Shown here piece by piece: positions 32,701 to 45,335 of a stretch of 64,000 nt of DNA. The notes beneath the pieces are model-generated. The model saw nothing but the letters and a program-made list of their open reading frames with translations, did no database searches and was not told the origin of the DNA. How positions within the stretch are numbered: the stretch's first letter is position 1; every line of letters starts with the position of its first letter. A program made the translations under genes and the position numbers. Origin of the DNA: Triangularia verruculosa (Eukaryota > Ascomycota > Sordariomycetes > Sordariales > Podosporaceae); the NCBI GenBank assembly GCA_033296885.1, contig MU863894.1:124001-188000 (forward strand), read 5' to 3'.

Positions 32701-34658
32701 TTAACACCGGAAATACCGCCTCTCGACCCAGCGCTCTTCAGCATCAGTGCAGAGGTTGCCCACCACAACAGAGATGTCCGGGAAGACCTTGGTCAGCCTG
32801 TGCAGGCCCATTCTGCCGGCACTGTACGTAACCAAGACGATTCTCTCTTCCTTGACGCCATGGTCGAGAAGAACTTGCACCGCCATGAGTGCCGAGCCAC
32901 CAGAACTCATCTGAGCGTCGAGCAGTAAAACGGCAGAGTGGTCGGCGATGTCTTTTGGGAGTACCTGGTAGTGTAGCTCTGGCTCTCCGGTGCGAATGTT
33001 TGACTGAATGAGGACACGGCCGGTTTTGCAGTCTGGGATTACGCGATGAAGACCAGCCTCGAGAGCCGCGCCGCCTCGGAGGACAACGACGGCGGATACC
33101 TCACCTGATGGGGCGAGGCCGCGGTATGGGAGGTTCTGAGGCGTGACGACGGTTTTGGAGGTGAAAAAGATGTTGTTCAAGGCTCTGTGATGAGTGTGAG
33201 ATCATGGTCAAGAGACAGTATGCTGCCAATAAGGGTGACCTACTGCTCAACCAACAAGGCGGCGAGACGGTTGAAATAAAAGATGAAGTCTTCTGAAGAA
33301 GTATCAATGTTGTGGATAATGGTGTTCATGCCACGCATCTGAGATGTTTGGTTCATGATATGAACTTTAGGAGTAAGGGGCTGTGAGAGGGCGCCGGTTT
33401 CGAGGCGGGTGAGTTCTGCACGATGGTGGGTAGACTTTTCGAGAAGCTTTTGTTGGATGAATTGGGTGACCATGGCTATGATCATTAGTCTCAACCGGCA
33501 CTTGACTTGAATATCCAGCAGCTTGACGTACTCATCGCAACCTGGTTCTCAACACCGCGTGGGACGATAATATCGGCCACCTTTCGTTGAGGATCAACAT
33601 ACTATTCCCAACGTTAGCAGAAACCTCCAGCGAGAACCACATCAGGCCTACCATTTCGAAATTCGGCTTGACAAATGCAAACCATTGCTTGATGATGCCC
33701 TCAACGTCGCGGCCTCTCTCCCGTTGGTCTCGAAGAACTGCAGGGGTTGTCAGATCCAAAGGTTCTCTCACAAGACCTTGATACACTCGAACTCAACCTA
33801 CTTCTTCTGGAAAGACAGGTATCTGCATCCGCCTCGCAAAATATCTTTGTCCCACGTCAGCATTTGCATGAGAGAAATCCGAGGGCGTAAACCGGAGTTT
33901 ACCTTCATGTCTAAGAGCTCAAGGACCCTAGGGTCGTGAAGGGCGAAGATGCCCTCAAGGATCAAGACATGGGGTGAATAGATGGAGGTGGTCTGTTCCA
34001 TGCGGGCATGTTTCTCGAAGGAATAGACGGGAATATCGGCGCGTTTGCTATCAAGGTTGGATCATCAGACGGGCTCTTTTACAGATTCACATTTACGGCC
34101 AGACTAGGAGGCGGAAAGACTCACCCCGCTTTCAGATCTCGTAGCCGGTCTACCAAAACGTCAAAGTCCAAGGCCTGGGGTGGAGACGATCCTGGTAAGC
34201 CTGGCAATCCCGGATCCCATTCACGAGAATGGTTTGGTGGAGGTTTGTCTTCTTACATCTGGCGCATCAAAGTCGTATTCACAGCGGAACGCTTTTCTCG
34301 ATGCTTCTTCATCCAGGGACTTGTAGAACGAGTCCTAGCGGATATGAAAAGAGCATGAGTTTTTATTTTGTTTCTAGCCTCCTGATATCTCCTCAGGCCC
34401 AAGACTTACAATGGATAAAATGACAACCCACGGCAGGTTCAACTTCTTAACAATGGCCTGCGAGAGAGTGGACTTGCCAGAACCCGAGCTGCCGGCGATA
34501 CCAATGATGCTGACATCGGCCCACGGCGGGGCATAGTGAGCCCTCTTTGCAATAGTGCCATCAACTGATGAGGTTCCGGCGGTGCCCTTGGCCGCCAAAT
34601 TCATGACGAGGTCTTCCAACTGCGGCGTACTCGGGGCGACGGGGACGGTGGAAGGCAT
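32701..34658 (-). CDS. URK1: Uridine kinase with UPRTase-like C-terminal domain
   Basis: Nine exons reconstructed on the minus strand, from 34658-34410 down to 33184-32701, give 478 residues. The N-terminal kinase has the P-loop GIAGSSGSGKST, then DSFYKSL, EYDFDAPD, HVLILEGIFAL, EADADTCLSRR and RERGRDVEGIIKQW. The C-terminal half is phosphoribosyltransferase-like (VVVLRGGAALEAGL, SAVLLLDAQMSSGGSALMAV). Uridine kinase phosphorylates uridine and cytidine in pyrimidine salvage; the C-terminal domain in Urk1 proteins resembles uracil phosphoribosyltransferase but its activity is often doubtful. The exon count is high, with one exon of 43 nt and one of 50 nt. Confidence 0.93.
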
Positions 34659-35269
34659 CTTTGGACCAGTGCTGTGAGGTGGCGGTTGTGAGTGGCTATA
34701 TAGGTAGCAAAGTCGTGAGGGCGTGGAACAGGTTGAGGCGTTATGGGGAACTCATTTGCATTTATGCCTTGCTGGTGCAAGGCTTAAAGCTTACCTTGCC
34801 CTGCTTTGCTGGCCAAGCTGTTATCGGGGCAAAACCGTCAAAAATCAACCATTAGTTTTTCGTGGGAGTGCCCTGCCTTTGTTTGGAGCCACGGGGTAGG
34901 TGCCCGAGGTGCCTGGCAGTCTCCAGGATACCCCTCGCCAAGCGTCAGGTTGGGGAGGTCCCGAGCGTTGCCCGATTATGAGTGGCCATCAGCATTGCTA
35001 TCTTGTGCCCGCCGAGCACAGTGCTGAGGTGCTGTGGTTTCACACAGTGTCTTTGCCCGGCTTCTCTTTGACCCTGACCGAAGAGCCTCCGCAGAGACTC
35101 CACCGGGAGCTTGGACACCTCTGTCGTCCCGCCTCCAACTTTTCACCTCGAGTTGAGCTCTCTTCAACTTCCACCTCCTCCATTCCCACAACCACCAAAA
35201 CCATCGCAGTGCAACCTGACTTCGGGTGCACCCAACGGCAGATGTAAAGCAGCGCACGCCAGTTTGCAC
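34659..35269. promoter_or_regulatory. Divergent upstream region URK1/GID8
   Basis: 611 bp between divergent starts. An in-frame ATG at 35111 could extend GID8 by 53 residues, but that stretch is Pro-rich and unlike the family, so it is treated as leader. Confidence 0.5.
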
Positions 35270-36561
35270 ATGTCCAACTGGCAGCCCTACCAGCAGGGGC
35301 ACCTCGATCCCGATTTTGCCTTTAGGGAGCACATCTTCGCCCAGTTTCGACAGGCAGCGCAACGTCAGTCACAGGCTGGTCCCATGGTACGTCCCCATTC
35401 AACCATGTGTATGCGCTTTATCACTAACCTGTTCAACGCAGAATTCTTCCACATCGACTGCCACTGCGAAGCATGCATTCGAGGCGCGTCTCCGCGACAC
35501 CAAGACGCCCAAAAAGTTAGTCATTGACCCCCCTCACACATTTGCCATGGCAACCTGATGATCGCATATCAATGGGAATCTCTCTGATTATTATCCATGA
35601 GGAGAAACTCTGCATTAATCTCGTAATCTCTGAACTGCCTCTTTTCTTCTCGTCTTCCTTGTCTCGCCGTCATCGACATGACTCGGTTCCGCGCTGACAG
35701 CAGAAATAGTGACATTAACGCTTTGATATTGGACTACCTGACGATGGAGGGGTACCCAGGCGCGGCTGCCAACTTCTCGAAGGAGGCAAACTTGGCACCA
35801 CAGCAAGAGGATCCCTCCATCAAAACCCGCCAGCAGATTCAGCATGCCATCCACAGCGGTGACATTGAGACGGCCATCACAGCTTTGAATGCTCTCGATC
35901 CTGATGTAAGCCTTTCTACCCTGTTCATCCCTTGCTGCTATGATTCGAAGCAGAGTTTCATGCACCACGCATAATAGACGCCTTCGGGCTCTTTGCTGAG
36001 AAACACCCACCACTTTATGAGCGCAGCTTATACCCCTTTTACTGTGTTGGAACCGTTTGTTTTGAGTCTGTCTCTAACGCGCAATTTCAGATACTGGACA
36101 AGAACCCCGAACTCCACTTTTCACTTCTGCGTCTTCAGCTGGTAGAGCTGATCAGGCAATGTAATGGTGGTGACATTGCGCCGGCCCTGGATTTTGCCAC
36201 GCAACAGGTGGCTCCAAGGGCATCAATGAACGAGCAATTTCGAACCGATCTCGAAAGAGCGATGTCATTGCTCTTCTTTGACCACAACACTAAGCTCAGC
36301 CCCGAGTTGCAGGACTTGCTGTCGTCAGATTTACGCAGGAGAACTGCCACCAAGGTCAATGAGGCTGTCTTGGTCCGCCAAGACCAGCGTCGGGAAGCAG
36401 CGATTCGGGCTCTGGTGCGCATGCGAGCATGGGCGGAATCATCCGCCAGATCATCCAAGAAGAAGGATTTGCCCTCCGACATTGACATTGGGCTGAGCGA
36501 CGCAGTTGAGTTTCAAGAACTCACAGAGACGAACGGACACGAACCAATGATTACGACATGA
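35270..36561 (+). CDS. GID8: GID/CTLH E3 ligase subunit Gid8
   Basis: Four exons (35270-35386, 35442-35515, 35710-35905, 36091-36561) give 285 residues. A disordered N-terminus (MSNWQPYQQG) leads to a LisH motif (NDINALILDYLTMEGYPGAA), then CTLH (TRQQIQHAIHSGDIETAITA and ILDKNPELHFSLLRLQLVEL) and a CRA domain. Gid8 is a scaffold of the GID/CTLH ubiquitin ligase, which degrades gluconeogenic enzymes when glucose returns. Joining exons 2 and 3 at the AG before TGACATT gives KNDINAL, matching relatives; the third intron (185 bp) and second intron (194 bp) are long for this locus. Confidence 0.92.
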
Positions 36562-37333
36562 AGATGACCACTGGATGGGAGATGACGCGACGATATCCTT
36601 TTTGATTTATTTGGGCGTTCGAGCGAGCTGGATGGTATTTCGGGGCAGGGGACTATCTGCCATAGGGTTTTGAGGTTCTCATTTCTAAGGCGCCAAAGGA
36701 CAATAGGGGCACTCGGCAACGAGATTTTTCGGGTAATACAGGACTGATACGGGGTGCGGGCTCTTCTCAACTTTCTATATATATTGAATGAACGTTAATT
36801 GAGAAGTGACATGTGGCATGTTCCATCACATAAAAATACATTGAATGATTAACCAACTGATCAAAGGTTGTTATGGCTGGGAAATGCTGGTGTGGGCAAT
36901 ACTGAGCAAGAGGCCATCACATGCCTCTTGTTTAGCCCAAGACTTCCGCTCTGACGTTGGGCTACATTTTGCCCACCATCGAATTGGACCTCCAGTTGCG
37001 CCAATGGTAATATTTTCACTGGCAATGCGAAGTACGATGTTCACATTTTGTGACCCTTGGAAACAAACGGGATTCATGTCGACAAGTCCAGATGATATCA
37101 CAAATGCGTGGCGGTCCGTCCGAACACTAGTAGCAATTCTGTGGTTTGCTCCCAAGCTGGTCTGGATTTCATCAGTTGAACAGAGCACTTCCATGTCCAA
37201 ATACTCCAGTTCATTCGGTCGAGCATTCTATAACAGCAACAATAAGCAACATCCCGCTTCACATGCCGGTTACCCTTCCACCTCCCCCTTTTCCCATGAT
37301 ATGTACATTCCTTCCCTTGGTGTTTGGTTCCCC
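36562..37333. other. Convergent intergenic region GID8/NDUFS4
   Basis: 772 bp of 3' flanking sequence. A plus-strand open frame crossing into NDUFS4 is a shadow. No other feature seen. Confidence 0.55.
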
Positions 37334-38125
37334 TTACTTGGTCCTGACCATCTTCAGCTTGCCGGGCGAGTAGAGGAAGTTGTTGGCGTAGGCCTTTGGC
37401 GTGAAGGCACGAGTGTTTGGCTCCTGGACAAAGTACTCGTAGCCCTGCTTCTCGGCAAAGGCGATGGCGTCCTCCTTGGACTGGAAAGCCAGGTGGGTGC
37501 CCTGCATCGAGTCGGCCGAGGACTGCCAGCCCATGAGGGGGTTCTCCCATCTGTGACCCTTGCCGAGGACGTCCCAGTCCATGCGCCAGCGTGAGCCCTT
37601 GGCAGTGCCGGACTGGGTGGCCGGTTTGGAGGGCTGGTAGATACTTTACAAGACGGCGGTTAGAGAACGTTCTGTCAGGGGGTTTGCCACAAAGAGAAGG
37701 AAGAGACCAACCGGACTGTACGGGCTTGGAGCTCGAGAGGGGCGCCCGAGAGAAGACCTGCGGGGAGGGGGAGATTCTCTTCAGAACCGTCTTGGATGGT
37801 CTTGGGTACTGGGGTGAACATCCTATATCACCCAATATCAGATATCAAGTTGGGTATGATGTAGACATTTTGATCGAAATTCAATCATGGAGGGGTCGTA
37901 CGAGGTGGCCTGGTCAACAGGGACGTCATAGTCGGGCGCATTCCGCTGGACAGGGGCCAAGTCCTCTGCCTTGGGTTGCTTGGAGGACACGGCGGTCGAG
38001 TCGGGCGAAGAGGTAGAGCTCTCGAATCGGCGCGAGGCGGGGAGAATGCTTGATCGGGGGGCAATGGTTGCTCTGCGCAGCAGTCTGGCGGCGGCCGAAG
38101 CCGTGGATGGGCGTAGCGAAGCCAT
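37334..38125 (-). CDS. NDUFS4: Complex I 18/21-kDa subunit (NDUFS4 homologue)
   Basis: Three exons (38125-37902, 37822-37712, 37643-37334) give 214 residues. The N-terminus is a mitochondrial presequence rich in Arg, Ala and Ser (MASLRPSTASAAARLLRRAT). The mature part has the ETC complex I conserved region: SGTAKGSRWRMDW, RWENPLMGWQSSADSMQG, FQSKEDAIAFAEKQGYEYFV and AYANNFLYSPGKLKMVRTK. This accessory subunit stabilises the NADH-oxidising module of respiratory complex I on the matrix side. The start is shared territory with ATP17, which is transcribed the other way. Confidence 0.94.
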
Positions 38126-38543
38126 TGTGAGCTGGTGTCGTCGAGGTCGGGGATTTAGTGAAGCTCGCACCGCAAGCTTTCAGCGCAGAGCTTCAATTGA
38201 TTGGAGGCGAACTCACAGGTCGTCAGAGCTGCTTGGGTGCTGGACCTGCTTGCTGCTGGGACCTGGCTGGCTGGTGCTTGCGTCGAGTTGCGGCTTTTGG
38301 TCCCACCCAGGCGGCGTTCATTGGCCAGCCGGAAACAACCGTTTTGCGCAACAACATTCTTGCTAGCCGGATGATTGGGAACCTTGCGTTTTCCCGCAGC
38401 CTTTCCCAGTTGGACCTTAACAGCTCAATTCCGTCAATCGTTCCCGACGACGACGACACTCCGCTCAATTCGACCCGAGCCGACTCCTTTTTGTCTTCGA
38501 ACCTGAGAATCGCGCGAAAGCCGCGATTACCCCCTCTGCGACA
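38126..38543. promoter_or_regulatory. Bidirectional promoter region NDUFS4/ATP17
   Basis: Only 418 bp separate the starts of two genes for mitochondrial inner-membrane complexes (complex I and ATP synthase). It contains no coding sequence of its own. Coordinated expression is plausible but inferred from spacing and function. Confidence 0.55.
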
Positions 38544-39237
38544 ATGAGCTACGTCACCCGCCGGGCGCTTTCGACCCTTATCCCCCCCAAGGTAAGATCC
38601 GGCAAGATAGGGAGGGCAGTAACTGGCAAAGGGATTTCGCTAATCGATGTCTCCAGGTCGCTTCCCCCAAGGTACGTCTATTTTGATCGAGTCCGACAGC
38701 GAATTCGACATTGGAAAGCCGAATGACATTTGGAGAGCGGGGAGGAAAGAGCTGGAAGTGGAATGAGGGGCGACGGGATCGAGTATGCGATACGTTGATG
38801 GAAGGAGGATGCTGTGGAAATGGAAGATTTGGGTTATTGATGCGGCCCGGATCAGCAGCTAACGAAGGAGAATAGGCCATTGGTGCCAACCCCGATGCCG
38901 TCCGCATGCAGCGTGTCGTCAACTTCTACTCCAAGCTCCCCCGTGGCTCTGCCCCTGAGGTGAAGCCAACCGGTCTCCTCGGAAGATACCAGGCCAAGTA
39001 CTTCGGCAAGAACCCCAGCCCTGCGCGTAAGTAGTTCTGTGTTTGTTGCGGATGGCAGAGGAATGGAGCCGGTACTGATCATGTCATAGCTATCGTTCAC
39101 GCCATTCTGCTGGTTCTCATCACTGGCTATGCCCAGCAGTACTACTTTCACCTTCGTAAGTCTTGAATCGAAAATATCAGCGTGGCAGATGTAAGGCTAA
39201 CCGATTTATAGGTCACCACAAGAACAACGCCCACTAA
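38544..39237 (+). CDS. ATP17: ATP synthase subunit f
   Basis: Five exons (38544-38591, 38657-38671, 38876-39026, 39090-39155, 39212-39237) give 101 residues, the family length. The sequence follows yeast Atp17 closely: RRALSTLIPPKV at the start, NFYSKLPRGSAP, GRYQAKYFGKNPS, a single membrane helix (IVHAILLVLITGYAQQYYF) and the end HLRHHKNNAH. Subunit f lies in the membrane sector of mitochondrial F1Fo ATP synthase and supports its assembly and dimer interface. The second exon is only 15 nt (five codons, VASPK), and four introns occupy more than half of the gene. Confidence 0.94.
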
Positions 39238-40042
39238 GCTGTTGTAGCCAGTGTCGGGAAAGCCTTTTCCGCTTGGAGTTGACTCGGGCGTGTACATAAC
39301 CTGTTACTGAATAGAGTGAAGTGTCTCATGAAACACTGGGCAACAGAGTTTCTTTTGTTATAGCTCTGTTGGTTGTTCGAGATGATCTATGTCTGCAGGG
39401 TGACCACTGATGCAACTCGAAACCGCTATCACACGATTTTATCGCGGCAATGAGGGACGGTGACTTCTGGATCAGATCCAGTATCATCGTAGGGAACTTG
39501 TCGTCCTACGAAGTAGTCTGCTGGATGGCCGATTGTTCCATTCAGCAGTGAGGCAGTATGTAATGGGTGGGTTCTTATATCTAAGAATATAGCTCCTATA
39601 GCTCTCACTCTCAATCTTGATCGGTTGTTAGTGTGGTGGCATCATACTTCTGCAGGCCACATCATGTTTAGATATATGGCATTGGAATATATGCTGTGCT
39701 TCGTCATGGTCGCTCCGTATAGTTGCTGGCTCGGGACTGGCCGTGGAGGGGCCCTTGGGGGAGCAGCCCGATCTTCAAGACTGCACAGACCACCCCCTCA
39801 AGCGCTAAGCCCGAAGCGATGACCCTGGCAGCTCTGACCTCTGGGTTGCCAACCGACCGAGTCGTCAGTGCTGCAAGTGGGCAAAAAAGACCTCCGACCA
39901 CCAGCCGCATCGCCTCACAGGACACTTCCTGCCCTCTTTCTCCAACGACCCTTACCTCCCTCTTCCACGACGAACGAATACGGATCTGCGACCGTGAGGT
40001 ATCGCCGTTCTCAATTATCCCCAGCATCTTCAGGGTCAAGAG
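39238..40042. other. Intergenic ATP17 to RGG-box gene
   Basis: 3' flank of ATP17 and promoter of the next gene. Open frames overlap in several frames without protein-like features. Confidence 0.5.
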
Positions 40043-40250
40043 GTACGTACCTAACCTCGCAACCAGACCAGGCCAACCAAGTGGGTTGGTTGCACACGAC
40101 GAACAAAGTTGCGAGTCGGCTTGGCTGCACCTGAGTCCCTCACTTGCACGAGGCCCAGCCTTCGTTCGACCTGCTCCGCGCTGCGCCCTTGGGCAAACCA
40201 ATCCCCCCCTGCTTTCTGGAGCTGACTGGAGCCTACTTTCTCTTCTACAG
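40043..40250 (+). other. Probable 5' UTR intron of the RGG-box gene
   Basis: Bounded by GTACGT at 40043 and a pyrimidine tract ending TTCTACAG at 40250, with GCTGAC at about 40221 as branch point. It lies upstream of the start at 40363, so it would sit in the leader. Predicted from signals only. Confidence 0.4.
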
Positions 40251-40362
40251 AAAATATTACAGCATCGTCTATCTGTACGCTACGACGGCATAAACTGTCC
40301 CGCGCCAAACTGCGATCGGACTAATCCCCTCCTCGATCCGACACCACGAACATTCTACACGG

Positions 40363-43300
40363 ATGATGGCCACTGAGTCACCAAAAGAGCGACCCGATGA
40401 AGCTACCATAACTTCTGACGCCGAGCCCGTAAGTTCTCAGAATTGTGCACTCCGTTCGGGGACCACCCCGCGTTTGCTGACTGTCGCCGCGCAATGTTTA
40501 CAGTCTACCAAGGTCGATACTAACTCGCAAAATGTCGACGTCAACCGGACGCACATAAATGGTGCCTCAACCGACGACGTTGCCAATAAGCACATATCCG
40601 ACATCGACGATCTTGTAAACTCAGCTGAAGTTAGTGTTAGCGGAGGGTCCGACAACGAGGCGTCTAAGGAAGGTTCCAAAGGTAAAGAAGACGGTGCCAA
40701 CCATGCCAGACCCTCGTCCACCCTCAAGAAGCCAGCCTCCTTCAAGGCCATCAGTGTCAACAAAACCTTCCTCCACCAAAAGGGAACGGTGCCTCCTGCT
40801 CAGACAAAGCCCCTCGAGAAACCCGCGGCCACCCTCAGCTCCTCTCCGACCCCATCTAGTACTTTGACCTCATCTCGACCCCGATTGGTTGCCAAGACCG
40901 GGAGTGGCTTGGTCGCAAAGTCGTCTGGCGCAAATGGAGGGAAATCGGGATCAGCTCCAGATGCAAACGCAGTCTGGAACAAGAATCGACGTGAGCAATC
41001 ATCATGGAGTGGCAAGGCACCAGAAAGTGCCATGGACAATATGCTGATTCATCTTTTCTAGCTGCGCCTCCACCGGAGCCCAAGAAATATACCGATGAAG
41101 AACTTAAGAAGTATGGCATCCATATGGCGAACCGGCTTGGGCCCGAGGACATTAAAGGGGAGAATAACTGGGCCGACATCGAAGATGACGATGAAGACTG
41201 GGCCCCCGAGGCTATTGTATGGGCCGATGGAACCAAGACGACCATTTCGCACGTCGATGACCATCATGCAGCACCAGCCTCTGTCTCCACGTCCGCGCCC
41301 GTTGCTGCGCAAGCGCCTCTAAATGCCGAGCTAGCTTCCCGACAGACATCACGAGAAAGCGAGAGTTCAGCCAAGACCCAAGCCGCGGCCCCTGTTGCCC
41401 CACCGGCTACCGTTCCCGGCCCTGCACCGAAGACCCATGTACTTGGTGGCGGCAAAGGCTTGGTGTTGAAGGGTGCGCCCGAGAAGCCAACTCTTGTTGC
41501 GAAGCCACCTCCTCCACCCGCCGCTATCAAGTCGCCTTGGGCTGCGATACCGAAGGTCGAAAAGGTGTCGCCGGTCGCAGCACCCGACCTGTCTGGCCCG
41601 TCTGCTCCGCGGTACCCCCCGCGTGACCCTGCGTTTTCCGGCGATGCTCGCCTGGCTCCCAAGGAGATCGCTGCCGATGACTTCAGCAGGTCCCAATGGC
41701 GGGATGGTCCGGCACACAGCAACAGAGAGCTGTATAACTCGCAATCTGGCCGCTATGAACCTGTTGCTGACCGCCGTGGTCCGGTACGTTCGGATATGCA
41801 ACAAGGCCGACAGCCTGCGCTTTTGCATCGACCTTCGCATTACGACCAGCAAGGACCACTCGAGCCCTCCGGGGCCTACCCGGCTGTTAGGGACAATGAA
41901 CAACCCGGCCCCTATGGCCGACGCCGTGGATCGTCTAATGTTAGTGGCGGCAGCGGAAACTTGCACCGGCTGAAGAATCTTGAGCATCCGATGCCTCCTC
42001 CAGAGCTCATCAACGCCAGACGTGGATCCATGACAGTTGGCAGCGATAGTCCCGCTTCGCCACGAAACTTCTCACCATCTGGCGGACCTCGCCATCCTCA
42101 AGGATGGGTTCCACGAGCCTCTCCCGCGATGTCACACGCGACGCCGTATCACCAGGCACCTTCAGTAGCCAGTGCCCAAGATGCTGTCCCTCCGACTATC
42201 CAACAATCTCCACTTGTGCCTGCGGCCAGCCTTGTCGGTGTGACTGAGGAGGATATCGAACTGCAGAAGAAGCTGATGAGAGAGCGCCGCGAGCTTGCAC
42301 TGAAGCGTCGCCAAGAACAGGAAGCGAAGGAGGAGGCCGAAAGAAAAGAGCGCATTCGCGCAAAGCTGGAAGCGATGGGACCTGCTCCTGAATCCAAGAG
42401 TGCCAGAATTGCAGCAGCTAAGGACCACCCACCAGCTGCCACCCAGCCTCGTGAACCTGCCGCGCAGAAGACCGCAGAAACTCAAGGGTTAACGCCGAAG
42501 GAGGATGCTCCCACAGCCGGCCCAGCTGAATCTGACCACAAGTCTGAAGCTCTGCCGAACGGAACTTCAGCGCAAAATCCGGCGACTCTTGACAGCGTCG
42601 ATACCCGGCCGCATACTCACGCCCACCCTTGGCCGAACTCATCAGCCAAGCCAGTTGAACGGTATCAAGCGACTCCGACCTGGGGTCCTCCACAGACCGG
42701 ACCTGCCAAGAATGTTTGGGGCGCTCCAAACAACAATCGCACTCTGGGCAACGGCACATTCGTGTCTGACTTGGGTACTACGCAGCTTCCTCATCAGCTT
42801 TCGAGCAAACCTGGGCCTGGTCCTATAGCCCCACCGAACAGCGTACGCGGCGCCATGGCTCCCACTACCCGCTTGCCACCGATCGGCCCCCCGAGACCAG
42901 GACCTCGAAGTGAGCAGGCTCACGAAGCCAAAGCATCTGAGCCGAGGCAGACTGCTTCGTCCGCCTGGACTAACAGCGCTGTAGGCCTACAAGATGAGCT
43001 GTTTTCGAAGATGTTGGGTGATTCCACTTCGGAGCGAGAGCGTCGACTGAAGGAGTCCGGCCGTGGGCTTAACGACCAGCCTACCATCAAGGACACTTGG
43101 CGGCCAACAAAACTGGATGCCGACGGTAGGCGGATGGAGGCTGCCCCGAAGCAGACAGTCAAGATTGGCGCCGAACGCACTTGGGGCACCGCCGCCGATG
43201 TGAAGTCTACAGTCTCTCAACAAGAGCCACCGACATCGAGTGGTGGGCCATCTGAGTACGGCCACCTTACCCAGAGTACTATTAATACTCGGGATATCTC

Positions 43301-44333
43301 AACAACTTCCATCTTGGGTGCCCCGATTGCGCCCCAGCAAGCTCGTGGGTCGCGTTTCTTCCCCTCGTCCCGCGATGTTCGTCTAGAAAGTAGCATGGAA
43401 GTCTCACGGCCCAAATCACCATCTCCTCCACCGCCGGACATGGCGGGTCATCCTGCATTCGATGGAGATGTTGCTCACCCTCACGTGTCTCTGCCTCGTC
43501 CCCAGCCTGTTGTACGACTTCCCCCGTCTGCAGCCAATGACCCATCGGCAACTGGCCAACGGAAATCCCAGACCCCAAGCTTTTCGTGGGCGAAAGAAGC
43601 TGCCTATAAGGAACCAGAACATCTCTCGCTTGGATCAAGCGCGGCTAATCGTCGACCATCCTTCACCAAACCAGAAAGTGCTTGGCAGGCAAGATTTGAC
43701 AGCCTGCTCGGCGGACGCAAGGCTCACTCGGGCAATCCCAAGTCCCCCAGTGGCCTCAGGTTCGGCGATCAGCCAGTTGATTTGCGTTCCGAGCCCTGGC
43801 CTACTTCACCCTTTTCTGACTCTTCTTCGGCGCTGTCCGGCAAGGATGGATCGGTAACCACCAAGGGCATGGCCGAAGACTGCTTTGAAGAGCAAGAAAT
43901 GGGATCGCTGCCGCCGGTTAGGATCCCTAACACCGCTCCCGAGGCGGCATGGCAGCCGTCTCCTGCTCCCAAACCTCTTCCAAAGAAATTTTATGCGGTC
44001 CCGTCGAGCGTGGATTCCATCACGTTTCCCGTCCCCATGTCGGGAGCTGGCACTATATGGAGTGTGTCGTTCCCTGGGGCCGAGAGGAAAGAGATCGTGG
44101 TCCCCCATGGCCGGACTCGTAGCAATCCCCGTCGGGGAGGCCCCCGTGGTGGCAGGAACACCACTGCACCCCATTACCGGCAAGGCGGTAAGGGACGGGA
44201 CACGCCTTCTTCTTCCGCTGACCAAGGCTCAAGCTCCACAGGCGCCAACCCCTCGCATGGTCGAGGCAACCGTGGCGGCTATCGGGGCCGTGATAATTGG
44301 TCACGTAATAACCCAGCGCCCATTCAGACCTAG
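40363..44333 (+). CDS. Large disordered RGG-box protein
   Basis: Three exons (40363-40428, 40504-40990, 41062-44333) give 1,274 residues. Most is low-complexity and rich in Pro, Ser, Gly and Ala, with no enzymatic domain. Distinct parts are an acidic Trp-containing segment (NWADIEDDDEDWAPEAIVW, then ADGTK), a charged probable coiled coil (EEDIELQKKLMRERRELALK onward), and a C-terminal Arg-Gly region (RRGGPRGGRN, then GRGNRGGYRGRDNW) typical of RNA-binding or condensate-forming proteins. I do not recognise a named family. An RNA-related cytoplasmic role is a reasonable inference. The first intron is 75 nt with no stop, so retaining it would add 25 residues in frame. Confidence 0.75.
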
Positions 44334-45335
44334 AGGAAATGAATGGATTCATGGCATGGTGGGATACCGGACCGGCACATATGGATATGATTCCCTTTTC
44401 TTTGGAGTCGTCAGCTGTGTTTATCGACAAGTGCAAGTCGAATCGCGACGTCTCAGTTCTAATCACAATGGCCAATCAAGACATTGGCCCCCTACTATAT
44501 GTTGAACTTGTCGCCTGGGATGCGGCGACAGTGTACTAGTTATCGAACCTCTTTCCTTTTTCAGCGGCATTTAGCCAGTCGAGCATCTCTGCCTTTATCA
44601 CATTACCCTGGTCGCCAATGGATGCATTTGTTGGGCGAATCGGCAGGAGGCTGTAAGTTCCCTGCTCTGGAATGTCTTTCTGGGTTCTCCTGGGTTCGTT
44701 CAGCTTGTTTAACGACCATGAGGAGACTGAACGGAAAAGGTGGGACCATGGGAAGTGAGGTGGGATGTCAAAAGCAAAGCAGCTGCTTGTTTGGGCTTCA
44801 CAGCTTTTGGGACATTTCCAGCAGGAGGCACTCGAAAAAAATGAACGGGATGGTAATCCGGGAGGTTGGTGGGACATGCGGATGTTCCTAACACATTCCA
44901 TCATGGTGCCCACCGCCGAGAATCACGGGGTGTATAAGAGAAGGATGGGGACTTGCCATTTTTATCTATAGCGCATGGAAGTAACAATTCCACAACGCTT
45001 TTCTCAATCTTGAAGCATGGGCGATAAGCAATACAGATGGGGTAACATTGTAACTTACTAGTTCAGTGCAGTAAATGAGCTCATGACTGTATTATTTGTG
45101 AATGTTTTTGTCATGGGTGGCTTGACTCTGTACTCTGGTAAATATTGATTTGGTCGCCCCTTTCTACGTAGGGAGACAATTGTGTCATTCGCCCCGCACT
45201 TCCTTCCGTCTTCGGTCGTCTTTCTGTCAGAGTACTTTGCTCCACTCAAGACAACCAACTTGGACTTGGGGATTGCGTTATCGACTCCCACCATCACTTT
45301 AGCTAAAGCCTGCACTGTCTTATTAGCATTGACGT
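44334..45335. other. Intergenic RGG-box gene to aminotransferase
   Basis: About 1 kb without a supported gene; short shadow frames only. Confidence 0.5.

Noticed and set aside
36845..37594. Plus-strand open frame antisense to NDUFS4
   Set aside because: Shadow of a conserved gene on the other strand.
39723..40376. Plus-strand open frame of 217 codons before the RGG-box gene
   Set aside because: It ends a few bases past the start of the true gene and spans a probable leader intron; no protein features.
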